From assembly GCA_021775315.1 (NCBI GenBank), contig JAJFIC010000015.1:1-64000 (forward strand): a DNA stretch of 64,000 bases, in the 5' to 3' direction. The translations under genes were made by a program, and so were the position numbers. The notes below the pieces were generated by a model that was given only the letters and a program-made list of their open reading frames with translations, did no database searches and was not told the origin of the DNA. Position 1 is the stretch's first letter; the number at the start of each line of letters is the position of its first letter. The stretch comes from Paracoccaceae bacterium. Lineage in GTDB: Bacteria > Pseudomonadota > Alphaproteobacteria > Rhodobacterales > Rhodobacteraceae. This document shows, piece by piece, positions 34,175 to 43,175 of the stretch.

Positions 34175-34911
34175 GGTGCGGGCCTTTCCTCGGTCGATTG
34201 GGCGGTGAAATGAATGCCACATTCGGTTTTCGTGCGCCCCCGCCAACGCCCGGCGCGGCTGTCTTCGCCATCGCTGGTGGGACTGGTGCAAGGCATGCAG
34301 CCGACCGAGGAAAAGCCTTTTGAAACAAGCGGGTGCCGCGGCAGGTTGTTGTTTTCGATATAGGCTGTCAGGTCTTCACGCGACCAATGCGACAGCGGAT
34401 TGATCTTGATCCTTTGGTCGTTTTCGTTCTCAAAGAAGCCGATATGGGCGCGCGCTTGACCATGATACCGTTTGCGCCCGGTGATCCAGGCGTCAAACCC
34501 GGCCAAAGCCTGTTGAAGCGGCTCTACCTTGCGCAAGGCGCAACAAGCATCGGGGTCGAAATGCTGCAAAATACCGTCGGGATCGCGATCAAACAAGGCC
34601 GCGCGCCCAGCGCGGATTATGCGCACATCAGTCAGGCCAAAGGTTTCGGCCAGTTGTGACTGATAGGTCAGAGTTTCGGCAAAAAGCAGTTCGGTATCGA
34701 CAAACAGGATCGGCAGGCTGCGGTCCATCACGGAAATCAGATGCAACAGAACCACGGATTCGGTGCCAAAAGACGACACAAGACCGACGCGGCCAATCAT
34801 CGGATCAGACAGCGCACGGGTCAGCACCGCGATTGCGCTGTGGTCTTTGTAGCGGGCGTTCAAATGCTGAACGCGCTCAGTGACCGGGGCAAGCGGGGCT
34901 TCAAGCGGCAT
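34171..34911 (-). CDS. cysH: Assimilatory APS/PAPS reductase CysH
   Basis: 246 residues from the ATG at MPLEAPLAPVTERVQHLNAR, overlapping cysI by 11 bp. The PP-loop reductase core shows SSFGTESVVLLHLI and FVDTELLF. Two cysteine pairs, CCALRKVEPL and GCMPCTSP, are those that bind a [4Fe-4S] cluster, so the substrate is probably APS rather than PAPS. It makes sulfite, which CysI then reduces. Confidence 0.94.
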   Translation of the reverse strand: MPLEAPLAPVTERVQHLNARYKDHSAIAVLTRALSDPMIGRVGLVSSFGTESVVLLHLISVMDRSLPILFVDTELLFAETLTYQSQLAETFGLTDVRIIRAGRAALFDRDPDGILQHFDPDACCALRKVEPLQQALAGFDAWITGRKRYHGQARAHIGFFENENDQRIKINPLSHWSREDLTAYIENNNLPRHPLVSKGFSSVGCMPCTSPTSDGEDSRAGRWRGRTKTECGIHFTAQSTEERPAP

Positions 34912-36571
34912 TGGCGGCCTCCTTTGGTCCATAAAGGGCCGCCTTGAATGGTGTCAGGCCAAGGCGACGGATAGCGGCAAGAAAATCCTCCTCAGGGTCT
35001 TGGCGCAGGTCAAGATAGGTATAGATCAGACGCTCGATCGCGGGCAAAACCTGATCGGCGGAAAAGCCCGGCCCGACAGGTTTGCCAATGGCCGCGTGTT
35101 GCGTGCCGTCACCGCCAAGCGTGATCTGATAGCTTTCGATCCCTGCCTTTTGCAGGCCCAGAATACCGATATGACCGACATGGTGGTGGCCACAGGCATT
35201 GATACAGCCGGATATTTTGATTTTGAGCGGTCCGATATCCTGTTCCAGATTCAGGGCCTGAAAACGGGTGGCGATTTGTTGGGCAACCGGGATAGAACGG
35301 GCCGTGGCAAGGTCGCAGTAATCCATTCCGGGGCAGGCAATAATGTCCGAGATTTGGCCGATATTTGCCGTCGCCAGACCAATGTTTCTGAGGGCGACAT
35401 AAAGCGTAGGCAAGTAGGATTTATGCACATGCGGCAGCAGAATGTTTTGTTCATGGCTGACGCGCAACTCGTCATGGCTGTAGCTTTGTGCCAGATCGGC
35501 CAGCGCGCGCATTTGATCCGACGTCGCATCGCCGGGTGTTGCGCCGTGCGATTTCAACGACACCGTGACGATGGCGTAATCGGGGTTTTTGTGGGCGGCG
35601 GTATTGCTGTCGACAAAAGCACGAAACGCGCCGTTGCTGGCCAGTGCGGTCTGAAAATCGTCGCTTGATCGCGTCACATATGCCGGGGCGGTAAAGGCCT
35701 GTTCAAGTGCGCTCAGATGTTTTTGTTCAGCGCCACCAAAGCGTGCGCGTTGGTGCGGCAAGCGTTCCTCGACCAATGCCTGAAGCTGTTCCAGACCCAT
35801 TTCATGCACGGTGATTTTGATCCGGGCTTTGTACTTATTATCGCGCCGTCCCAACAGGTTATAGACCTGCAGGATGGATTCAAGATACGGCAAAAGATCC
35901 TCGCGCGGCAGGAATTCCCGCAATACCCGGCCAATCATCGGGGTGCGGCCAAGACCGCCGCCTACACTGACCTCATATCCGGGCGCGCCGTTGGCATCGC
36001 GTACAAGTTTCAGGCCGACATCATGCATTTTCGTCACTGCGCGGTCTTGTTCGCTGCCGGTCACCGCAACCTTGAATTTACGTGGCAGAAAGGCGAATTC
36101 TTCGTGGTCTGTCGACCATTGCCGGATCAGCTCAGCGGTTGGGCGCGGATCGTCAACCTCGTCTGCTGCGGCCCCGGCGAAATGGTCCGCGGTGACGTTG
36201 CGAATGCAGGCCCCGCTTGATTGGATGGCGTGCATGTCGACCTTGGCAAGGGCGTCCAGAATATCAGGGACATCGCGCAATTTCGGCCAGTTAAACTGGA
36301 TGTTCTGGCGGGTGGTGAAATGGCCATAGCCCTTGTCCCAGCGGTCCGCGATCATGGCCAGTTGGCGCATTTGGACGCTGGAAAGCGTTCCATACGGGAT
36401 CGCGATGCGCAGCATATAAGCATGCAACATCAGATACAGCCCGTTCATCAGGCGCAGCGGTTTGAATTCGTCCTCGCTAAGCGCACCGCTTAGGCGGCGG
36501 CTGACCTGATCGCGAAACTTGGCCACCCGGTTGCGCAGGAACGCCCGGTCAAAGTCAGAATAGGTATACAT
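34901..36571 (-). CDS. cysI: Ferredoxin-dependent sulfite/nitrite reductase (CysI-type)
   Basis: 556 residues from the ATG at MYTYSDFDRAFLRNRVAKFR; 68 upstream residues come from the DUF2849 region and are discarded. Two copies of the nitrite/sulfite reductase ferredoxin-like plus 4Fe-4S/sirohaem domain pair. Cluster ligands are seen in CPGMDYCDLATARS and SGCINACGHHHVG, and sirohaem-contacting segments in TTRQNIQFNW. It reduces sulfite to sulfide with six electrons. The cluster order is CysI-half paralogue, DUF2849, cysI, cysH, DUF934. No sirohaem synthase (cysG) is visible. Confidence 0.94.
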   Translation of the reverse strand: MYTYSDFDRAFLRNRVAKFRDQVSRRLSGALSEDEFKPLRLMNGLYLMLHAYMLRIAIPYGTLSSVQMRQLAMIADRWDKGYGHFTTRQNIQFNWPKLRDVPDILDALAKVDMHAIQSSGACIRNVTADHFAGAAADEVDDPRPTAELIRQWSTDHEEFAFLPRKFKVAVTGSEQDRAVTKMHDVGLKLVRDANGAPGYEVSVGGGLGRTPMIGRVLREFLPREDLLPYLESILQVYNLLGRRDNKYKARIKITVHEMGLEQLQALVEERLPHQRARFGGAEQKHLSALEQAFTAPAYVTRSSDDFQTALASNGAFRAFVDSNTAAHKNPDYAIVTVSLKSHGATPGDATSDQMRALADLAQSYSHDELRVSHEQNILLPHVHKSYLPTLYVALRNIGLATANIGQISDIIACPGMDYCDLATARSIPVAQQIATRFQALNLEQDIGPLKIKISGCINACGHHHVGHIGILGLQKAGIESYQITLGGDGTQHAAIGKPVGPGFSADQVLPAIERLIYTYLDLRQDPEEDFLAAIRRLGLTPFKAALYGPKEAANAA

Positions 36572-36581
36572 TGGAGTGCTC

Positions 36582-36899
36582 CTAAGCGGGCAGGTCGGCC
36601 TGTTTGCCGTGAAAGCGGTTGGAAGGCCCGGTTGCGCGGAATATCTCGCGGAAATGGATTGGCGTCGGGGCACCGTTCGTGCCGGTCGCCGCATCCACCA
36701 GATAGGCGCCCAACACCGTTTGCTGTTGCAGATCAGCCGTCGCAAGGGCCGCATTTGCAGCCTCGGCATCCACAAACAGATGTGCGTCTGACAACTGGCG
36801 GGTCCAGGTTTGCGCCGCGTTCAGATAGATAACGTCGCCATCCAGCAGATCGCTGGCGGTCAGGATTTTGGCGCTAAAGCTGGATTGATGACGTGACAT
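36582..36899 (-). CDS. DUF2849 protein
   Basis: 105 residues. The sequence KILTASDLLDGDVIYLNAAQ, LVDAATGTNGAPTPIHFREIF matches DUF2849, a short family always near cysI and cysH in alphaproteobacteria. Function is unknown; co-location suggests a helper role in sulfur assimilation. It precedes cysI by 10 bp. Confidence 0.93.
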   Translation of the reverse strand: MSRHQSSFSAKILTASDLLDGDVIYLNAAQTWTRQLSDAHLFVDAEAANAALATADLQQQTVLGAYLVDAATGTNGAPTPIHFREIFRATGPSNRFHGKQADLPA

Positions 36900-36920
36900 G
36901 AGATTGCTCCTGATTTCAGT

Positions 36921-37469
36921 CTAAGCGGCCTTGCGGGCCTCTTTGCGTTCCAGCAGACCGGTTTTGGACAGGGCCGCGAACAGCGGGCGCAGCAGGGCCG
37001 AGGGCACGTTTGGCAGCCGGATCGAAACGTCGGCGGTTAGGCGGATGGTGCCGTGGCCAAATGCTTCGGCAGCGTCGGCGATGGCGCGCAATTGCGCCGC
37101 ATCAAGCCCGTGGGTCAACGGGATCACGACCAGCCGATAGCCAGCGCGCATATGCGGCACGGTATAGCTGTCGATGAAAGTGCGAAAAGCCGGGTTGCTT
37201 GCGCGGGTCGCCTGAAACCGATCCTGCGGCAGATCAATATAACGCACGTCGTTCGCCTCAACCACTGGCAGGGCCTTACGCTCTTCGCGGCTTAGTGGCT
37301 TGCTAAATAGAACGCCACCACCGGGGGTAAAACGGGCAGGTCCACGGCTGTCAGCCAGATCGGCGATGGCGCGCAGGAATGGCGCATCCAGCAGGTCGCT
37401 TTGGCTTTGCGGGAATGCCGCGTGAAGGTCGTGGATTTCAGCGGTTTGGGCTTCGGTATGGGTTGTCAT
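36921..37469 (-). CDS. Half-sized CysI paralogue without cluster ligands
   Basis: 182 residues. From residue ~90 it resembles the second ferredoxin-like half-domain of the neighbouring CysI: here RASNPAFRTFIDSYTVPHMR, YRLVVIPLTHGLDA and FGHGTIRLTADVSIRLPNVP, compared with LASNGAFRAFVDSNTAAHKN, YAIVTVSLKSHG and YSHDELRVSHEQNILLPHVH in CysI. It contains no cysteine at all, so it cannot hold the iron-sulfur cluster. It is first in the sulfur operon, a place often taken by sirohaem synthase in related genomes. It may be a regulatory or scaffolding relic; it is not an obvious pseudogene. Confidence 0.8.
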   Translation of the reverse strand: MTTHTEAQTAEIHDLHAAFPQSQSDLLDAPFLRAIADLADSRGPARFTPGGGVLFSKPLSREERKALPVVEANDVRYIDLPQDRFQATRASNPAFRTFIDSYTVPHMRAGYRLVVIPLTHGLDAAQLRAIADAAEAFGHGTIRLTADVSIRLPNVPSALLRPLFAALSKTGLLERKEARKAA

Positions 37470-37540
37470 GGTCCGGTTCCTGATTGCTGCCTTGAATGTG
37501 GCGGTGTGTCTGTGGTGCGATTGTGTTGGCTGATATAGAA

Positions 37541-37559
37541 CAATTTCCCGGATAAATTG
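37541..37559. promoter_or_regulatory. Candidate operator between the sulfur operon and the Lrp/AsnC gene
   Basis: CAATTTCCCGGATAAATTG, a perfect CAATTT/AAATTG inverted repeat with 7-bp spacer, near the middle of the divergent 173-bp gap. Its A/T-rich palindromic shape fits sites bound by Lrp/AsnC proteins, so autoregulation and control of the cys genes by the adjacent regulator is plausible. Confidence 0.5.
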
Positions 37560-37642
37560 CTAGATGTCTCTGGAAAGAAGGACTTTGTTTTGTTAACTAT
37601 GCCAAATAGGTGAAAATAGTCCAAAACGGGGATCAGAGCAAA

Positions 37643-38104
37643 ATGACCGTCCAACTTGATGCAATTGACCGGAAAATCCTTTCCGAGCTGCAAGCCGATG
37701 CCAGCCAGTCTTTGGATGAAATCGCGCGGAAAATCGGCTCTTCCAAGACGCCGGTGTGGAATCGCATCCGCAAATTGCGCAAAACCGGCGTTATCGTGAA
37801 GCAAACGGTTTTGCTTGATCCCGAGGCTTTGGGGCTAGAGGCCTGTTTCTTTGTTCTGGTGCGGACGTCTGAACATGACGCGGACTGGCAGGCACGGTTT
37901 CTAAAGACCCTGCGCGAGCGCCCGGAAGTGCAGGAAGCCCATCGACTGGCGGGCGATATCGACTATATCCTGAAGGTGCGGGTGGAAAACGCCAAGGCCT
38001 ATGACGATTTTTATCAGGCGCTGATATCAGAGGTAAAGATTTTCAACGTGACCGCGTTGCTGTCGATGCAAGAGATCAAGGCGACGACGGTTCTGGCGGT
38101 TTGA
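37643..38104 (+). CDS. Lrp/AsnC-family regulator, likely of the sulfur operon
   Basis: 153 residues from the ATG at MTVQLDAIDRKILSELQADA. The N-terminal HTH (SLDEIARKIGSSKTPVWNRI) is followed by the RAM-type ligand-sensing domain (LGLEACFFVLVRTSEHDADW; LAGDIDYILKVRVENAKAYD). Such regulators bind amino acids or cysteine-related signals and act as octamers. Divergent from the sulfur operon with an inverted repeat between them, it is the best candidate regulator of those genes. Confidence 0.93.
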   Translation: MTVQLDAIDRKILSELQADASQSLDEIARKIGSSKTPVWNRIRKLRKTGVIVKQTVLLDPEALGLEACFFVLVRTSEHDADWQARFLKTLRERPEVQEAHRLAGDIDYILKVRVENAKAYDDFYQALISEVKIFNVTALLSMQEIKATTVLAV

Positions 38105-38126
38105 TGCCGCCAAAACGCTGCCGCAG

Positions 38127-39044
38127 CTATTCTTTCAGTTTTGCCAAAATAGCTGCTGAATTTGAGTCAAAAAGTTTTTTCAGTTTTCTGGCGGTTTTGG
38201 CGCCATTTCCGGCCTCGGCCACTGCGATTGTAATCGAAACCGGTCGATTGCCGAAATAGGGAATGTATCCGCTGTCCTGTGAGTCGTCGAAATCTCCAAA
38301 ATCATCGCCCTGTTTCTTTCTGGAAAACACATAAGGTTTAGCGTCTTGACCTGCTGGATAGGACGCAATTGAAAACTCTCGTTTAAATTCCACCTCTTTT
38401 TGATCATTTGAAACGAATTTGAGGTTGATCGATATCGCGATGGTTGCACTTGGGGCTTTGTCTCTTCTGGTTCGGGATTTCAGTACCGGAGTGTAGACAT
38501 ATAGAGGTCTGATAACAAAAGCATATTTTGAATTGCGGACCAATTGCAATACTACGAGCGAAAGCAGGTCAGAGGTTTGGCCGGCATCGGTCGTTCGCAT
38601 GCGGGCAATTGCCAAGCATTTGGATTTGTGCAGCGGAATATGAAATACGTCAACATTCTTGCCTGCACTGTACCCACGGTTGAATTGTTTGTCATAGTTT
38701 TCGACAGCAGTTGTGATCTGCCCCCACACAATATCGAGGACTATGCTCTCAATTGGGCCTGTCTTGTTTTGCCTTCCGGTAGAATCCCCACCGAACCCAA
38801 CCAATCCACAAGCACTCATTACTGCCAATTCGTGACCGTCGCTTCCACCCGCCGGAAACGGAAAAGCTTGCTTTTTAATGAGGGTCGAAAAAAACTCCGT
38901 TGTGTCGGCTTTGGTGTCGACCTTGCCAGCCTGCACGGCAACCGGATTGATCAGCAAAAATACGCCCGCTGCGGCAGCCAGAAAATAACTAGAAAAAAGC
39001 CCGTTTGGAAAATTCACAATACTGTCCTTGGCTAAACGGTGCAT
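38127..39044 (-). CDS. Hypothetical protein with N-terminal signal or anchor
   Basis: 305 residues. A hydrophobic stretch (FSSYFLAAAAGVFLLINPVA) close to the N-terminus suggests export, with cleavage perhaps at VQAGK. The rest is a soluble domain with a Lys-rich C-terminus; segments include IESIVLDIVWGQITTAVENY, VDVFHIPLHKSKCLAIARM and FGNRPVSITIAVAEAGNG. No family was recognised. Its codon use is noticeably less G/C rich than its neighbours, and there is no coupled gene. Confidence 0.65.
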   Translation of the reverse strand: MHRLAKDSIVNFPNGLFSSYFLAAAAGVFLLINPVAVQAGKVDTKADTTEFFSTLIKKQAFPFPAGGSDGHELAVMSACGLVGFGGDSTGRQNKTGPIESIVLDIVWGQITTAVENYDKQFNRGYSAGKNVDVFHIPLHKSKCLAIARMRTTDAGQTSDLLSLVVLQLVRNSKYAFVIRPLYVYTPVLKSRTRRDKAPSATIAISINLKFVSNDQKEVEFKREFSIASYPAGQDAKPYVFSRKKQGDDFGDFDDSQDSGYIPYFGNRPVSITIAVAEAGNGAKTARKLKKLFDSNSAAILAKLKE

Positions 39045-39128
39045 AAAAAGACACCAGAATGTACAAAAAACCTAATAATACCATTTATTGAATACAATTT
39101 CACAGCAGGCGGCAAGTCAAGCCTTCTG

Positions 39129-39527
39129 TCACCCCTTCATCAGCCGATCAGATTTCTTGCGCACCAGAACCATGCGCAGATCATGCATCGCCATCAGCAA
39201 CTGATCGGTGAATTGTTCAAGATCATCATCGCTGGCCTTGGTCTGGGCCCAGTGGGTCGTCAGGTTCAGGTAATCGACGGCGCGCAGGATATCGTCGATA
39301 TCGCGCTTGGCCAAAACCTCGCGCCGGGTGTTTATCCAGTCTTGGATGATCGCGGTCTCGTCCGCTGTGGCGGGTTCGCTGCCATGGGGTTTGATCTGGC
39401 CGTTATTGATATTGGCCACGGCGATCTGTTCCATTTCCAGCCGCCGCTGACGGTTTTCAGTATCGACGCGAAACACGGTTGCACCGTTATCCCGCACCCG
39501 GAAATATAGGTTGTTTTCGTCTTGCAT
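39129..39527 (-). CDS. Conserved hypothetical protein of Rhodobacterales
   Basis: 132 residues from the ATG at MQDENNLYFRVRDNGATVFR; the longer frame adds 13 residues that overlap the aminotransferase end. It is charged and helical after residue 60 (DETAIIQDWINTRREVLAKR; YLNLTTHWAQTKASDDDLEQ). Similar proteins are familiar beside aspartate aminotransferase in this order but have no known function. It ends upstream of the 38.1-kb gene and lies downstream of aspC. Confidence 0.8.
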   Translation of the reverse strand: MQDENNLYFRVRDNGATVFRVDTENRQRRLEMEQIAVANINNGQIKPHGSEPATADETAIIQDWINTRREVLAKRDIDDILRAVDYLNLTTHWAQTKASDDDLEQFTDQLLMAMHDLRMVLVRKKSDRLMKG

Positions 39528-39547
39528 TCTGCCCACCACTTGCCTGT

Positions 39548-40786
<1,239 letters not shown>

Positions 40787-40850
40787 TTAGGGTGCGCCTA
40801 ACCGGCAATCAAGAACCAAATGGGCCACGTTTCAGACGTGGAAAGGCATT

Positions 40851-41279
40851 ATGACCGACACAGACGACCAATCTCAGGCAAGTTATTTCAGCGATCAAAT
40901 CTCGACCTTTGGCGACAGGGTTGCGGCGGCACGTCGTGCGGCCAGCATGGATCAGGAACAACTCAGCCGGAAACTTGGCATCAAGCTGAAAACCCTGCAC
41001 GCATGGGAAGATGACGTGTCAGAGCCGCGGGCCAACAAGTTGCAGATGCTGGCGGGTATGCTGAACGTATCCCTGATCTGGTTGCTGACCGGCGAAGGCG
41101 AGGGTGTGACGGACCCGTGGGAAGAAGATGACGAAACGGCCGAGGCTGGTGATGGCCGGGCTGAACTGACGAGTGTGTTGGCTGATATCCGGGTAATTCG
41201 CAGCGAATACATGCGTTTGGGCGAACGGATGGCGCGGCTGGAAAAGCGGGTTAGCAAGACGCTCAAGCAAAGTTCCTGA
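40851..41279 (+). CDS. XRE-family HTH regulator
   Basis: 142 residues. HTH near residues 20-75 (GDRVAAARRAASMDQEQLSR; LGIKLKTLHAWEDDVSEPRA), then a segment ending LLTGEGEG, an acidic linker and a coiled coil (LADIRVIRSEYMRLGERMAR). It resembles the repressor-like regulator often placed before the ROK kinase gene in Rhodobacterales. Only 3 bp separate it from that gene. Confidence 0.9.
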   Translation: MTDTDDQSQASYFSDQISTFGDRVAAARRAASMDQEQLSRKLGIKLKTLHAWEDDVSEPRANKLQMLAGMLNVSLIWLLTGEGEGVTDPWEEDDETAEAGDGRAELTSVLADIRVIRSEYMRLGERMARLEKRVSKTLKQSS

Positions 41280-41282
41280 ACA

Positions 41283-42194
41283 ATGACGGCGTTTCTGCTG
41301 GGCATTGATCTGGGCGGCAGCAAGACCGAAGGGGTGGTTTTGCGCCGTGACGGCAGCGAAGTGATGCGCCATCGGGTTGATACGGTCAAAGGCAGTTATG
41401 CCGACACGCTAACCACAATTTCCGGTCTGGTTCAGCATCTGGAACACCAAAGCCAGTGCAAATTTGACCGCGTTGGCGTGGGAATTCCCGGTTCCGTCTC
41501 CCCAATCAGCGGCCTTGTCCGCAACGCAAATTCCACATGGATCAATGGCCAGGCTTTGGCGGGTGACCTTGAACGGGTTTTAAAGCGCAAGGTGCGGCTT
41601 GAAAACGACGCGAATTGTCTGGCGCTGTCTGAATGCAGGGATGGAGCGGCGCGCGGTGCGGCCTCGGCCTTTGCGGTGATCTTGGGCACCGGGGTTGGCG
41701 GTGGGTTGGTGATAAATGGCCGGATCGTTAGCGGTGCGCATGGCCTTGGCGGGGAATGGGGGCATATTCCGCTGGCGCATGAGGCAACCCCCGCGCCGGA
41801 TTGTTTTTGCGGTCGGCGTGGTTGTATGGAGCAATACCTGTCAGGCCCGGCGATTTTGCGCGAATATCAGGCGCAGGGCGGTGACAAAGTTGCGCGGGTC
41901 GAAAGGGTTTCAGACCGCGCGCAGGCAGGCGAGTCGCGGGCGAACGCGGTTCTGAACCAGCATTTGCAACGTCTGGGCCGGGGGCTGGGCACGATCGTCA
42001 ATCTGATCGACCCTGAGGTGATCGTGCTGGGCGGTGGCGTGTCGAATTTGCCGGGATTGTTGGATCAATTGCCCAGCGCAATAGCCCCGCATGTTTTTGC
42101 CCAAGCGGATGATAACGTTGAAATAAAGCTGCGCAAGGCGGTTTGGGGCGACAGCTCCGGCGTGCGCGGTGCAGCACGATTATGGGAGGATTAA
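41283..42194 (+). CDS. ROK-family sugar kinase
   Basis: 303 residues. ATP site LLGIDLGGSKTEGVVL, then GVGIPGSVSP, LENDANCLALSE, GTGVGGGLVINGRI and the zinc/ROK motif CFCGRRGCMEQYLSGP. Such kinases phosphorylate glucose, fructose or N-acetylglucosamine; the exact sugar cannot be told. It is 3 bp after the XRE gene and 1 bp before the sdhE start. Confidence 0.93.
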   Translation: MTAFLLGIDLGGSKTEGVVLRRDGSEVMRHRVDTVKGSYADTLTTISGLVQHLEHQSQCKFDRVGVGIPGSVSPISGLVRNANSTWINGQALAGDLERVLKRKVRLENDANCLALSECRDGAARGAASAFAVILGTGVGGGLVINGRIVSGAHGLGGEWGHIPLAHEATPAPDCFCGRRGCMEQYLSGPAILREYQAQGGDKVARVERVSDRAQAGESRANAVLNQHLQRLGRGLGTIVNLIDPEVIVLGGGVSNLPGLLDQLPSAIAPHVFAQADDNVEIKLRKAVWGDSSGVRGAARLWED

Positions 42195-42195
42195 G

Positions 42196-42462
42196 ATGAC
42201 GGCCGAGACCCCGGAAATTCGTCTGAAAAGGCTGAAAATGCGTTCGTGGCGGCGCGGTATGAAAGAAATGGACCTGATTTTGGGGCCGTTTTCCGATGGC
42301 AGGCTGGCGGAATTGTCATTGCAAGAACTCGATTTATACGAGGCGATGCTGGATGAAAACGATCAGGAAATTTATACTTGGATTTCCGCGCAAACCCCTC
42401 CGCCATCGCAATTCAAGGCCCTGATTGAAAAGATCAGCACCGGCATTTCCTTTGTCGAATAA
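42196..42462 (+). CDS. sdhE: Succinate dehydrogenase assembly factor SdhE
   Basis: 88 residues from the ATG behind GGGAGGAT; the longer frame would overlap the ROK gene. The segment KRLKMRSWRRGMKEMDLILG carries the RGMKEMD signature of the SdhE/SDHAF2 family, which helps attach FAD to SdhA. It is the third gene of the XRE-ROK-sdhE run. Confidence 0.93.
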   Translation: MTAETPEIRLKRLKMRSWRRGMKEMDLILGPFSDGRLAELSLQELDLYEAMLDENDQEIYTWISAQTPPPSQFKALIEKISTGISFVE

Positions 42463-42542
42463 GTTTATTTTGGCGGCTTAACCTCTTTTTCGGACTTTTG
42501 CCGCAATCCTGTCCCCAACGATATTTTGCGGCGGAGAGGCAG

Positions 42543-43040
42543 ATGACATTTCATCAAGCAACGACACCCTTGTCAAAAACGGGGTATCTTGGCGACTACA
42601 TGGACATGCTGGGCATGGTCGAGCGTTTGCATCGACTATTGCTTGACGTGATCAAGGACGAATTTGAACGACTGGGTCTGCTGGACATCAATTCAGTGCA
42701 GGCGCTTTTGTTGTTCAATATTGGCGACAATGAGGTGACGGCGGGCGAATTGAAATCGCGCGGTTATTATCAGGGATCTAACGTGTCTTATAACCTGAAA
42801 AAACTGGTTGAGGCTGGGTATATGCATCACCAGAAATGCCAGATTGACCGACGCGCGGTGCGTGTCAGGTTGACCGAGAAAGGCCGCGAGATTCGCGCGA
42901 CTGTCGGCGATTTGTTTGAACGCCATTCCGTCGGGCTGGACGAAAAAGCGATTCTCGACAAGAACGCGATGGTCTATATGAACACCTCTTTGCGCACATT
43001 GGAACGCTATTGGACTGACCAGATCCGCTATATTTACTAA
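42543..43040 (+). CDS. MarR-type winged-helix regulator (LdtR-like)
   Basis: 165 residues from the ATG preceded by GCGGAGAGG (MTFHQATTPLSKTGYLGDYM); the longer frame is discarded. A winged helix-turn-helix lies at about residues 60-115 (TAGELKSRGYYQGSNVSYNL; KKLVEAGYMHHQKCQIDRRA), with dimerising helices at both ends. LdtR-like proteins stand upstream of hemA in alphaproteobacteria. A palindrome between the two genes (43069-43090) is a candidate binding site. Confidence 0.9.
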   Translation: MTFHQATTPLSKTGYLGDYMDMLGMVERLHRLLLDVIKDEFERLGLLDINSVQALLLFNIGDNEVTAGELKSRGYYQGSNVSYNLKKLVEAGYMHHQKCQIDRRAVRVRLTEKGREIRATVGDLFERHSVGLDEKAILDKNAMVYMNTSLRTLERYWTDQIRYIY

Positions 43041-43068
43041 AGAAATACCTCCAAACGTTATAATAAAT

Positions 43069-43096
43069 GCCAATTCTTGAATATATTGGCTATAAT
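43069..43096 (+). promoter_or_regulatory. hemA upstream promoter and palindrome
   Basis: GCCAAT (43069-43074) and ATTGGC (43085-43090) form an inverted repeat with a 10-bp spacer, directly before a perfect TATAAT (43091-43096). No good -35 sits 17 bp before it. A repressor or activator on the palindrome would control the promoter; the preceding MarR-type protein is the obvious candidate. Confidence 0.5.
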
Positions 43097-43139
43097 CCGA
43101 AGACTGCGGCGATATGTGATGTGCAGTGATCGGCTGGAT

Positions 43140-43153
43140 TTGATACAAATCCT
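43140..43153 (+). promoter_or_regulatory. Degenerate FNR/FnrL-like site upstream of hemA
   Basis: TTGATACAAATCCT: the first half-site TTGAT is perfect and the second (ATCCT for ATCAA) matches at 3 of 5 positions, with the standard 4-bp spacer. FnrL activates hemA in Rhodobacter. It lies only 22 bp before the ATG, which is an unusual place for activation, so the call is weak. Confidence 0.3.
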
Positions 43154-43175
43154 GTGACGTAAACGGAGAGTTATT

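Noticed and set aside
34880-35668. 262-codon frame antisense to cysI
   Set aside because: Shadow frame without family features.
43140-43153. Confident FnrL site
   Set aside because: Second half-site is degenerate and it lies too close to the start codon; kept only as a weak feature.
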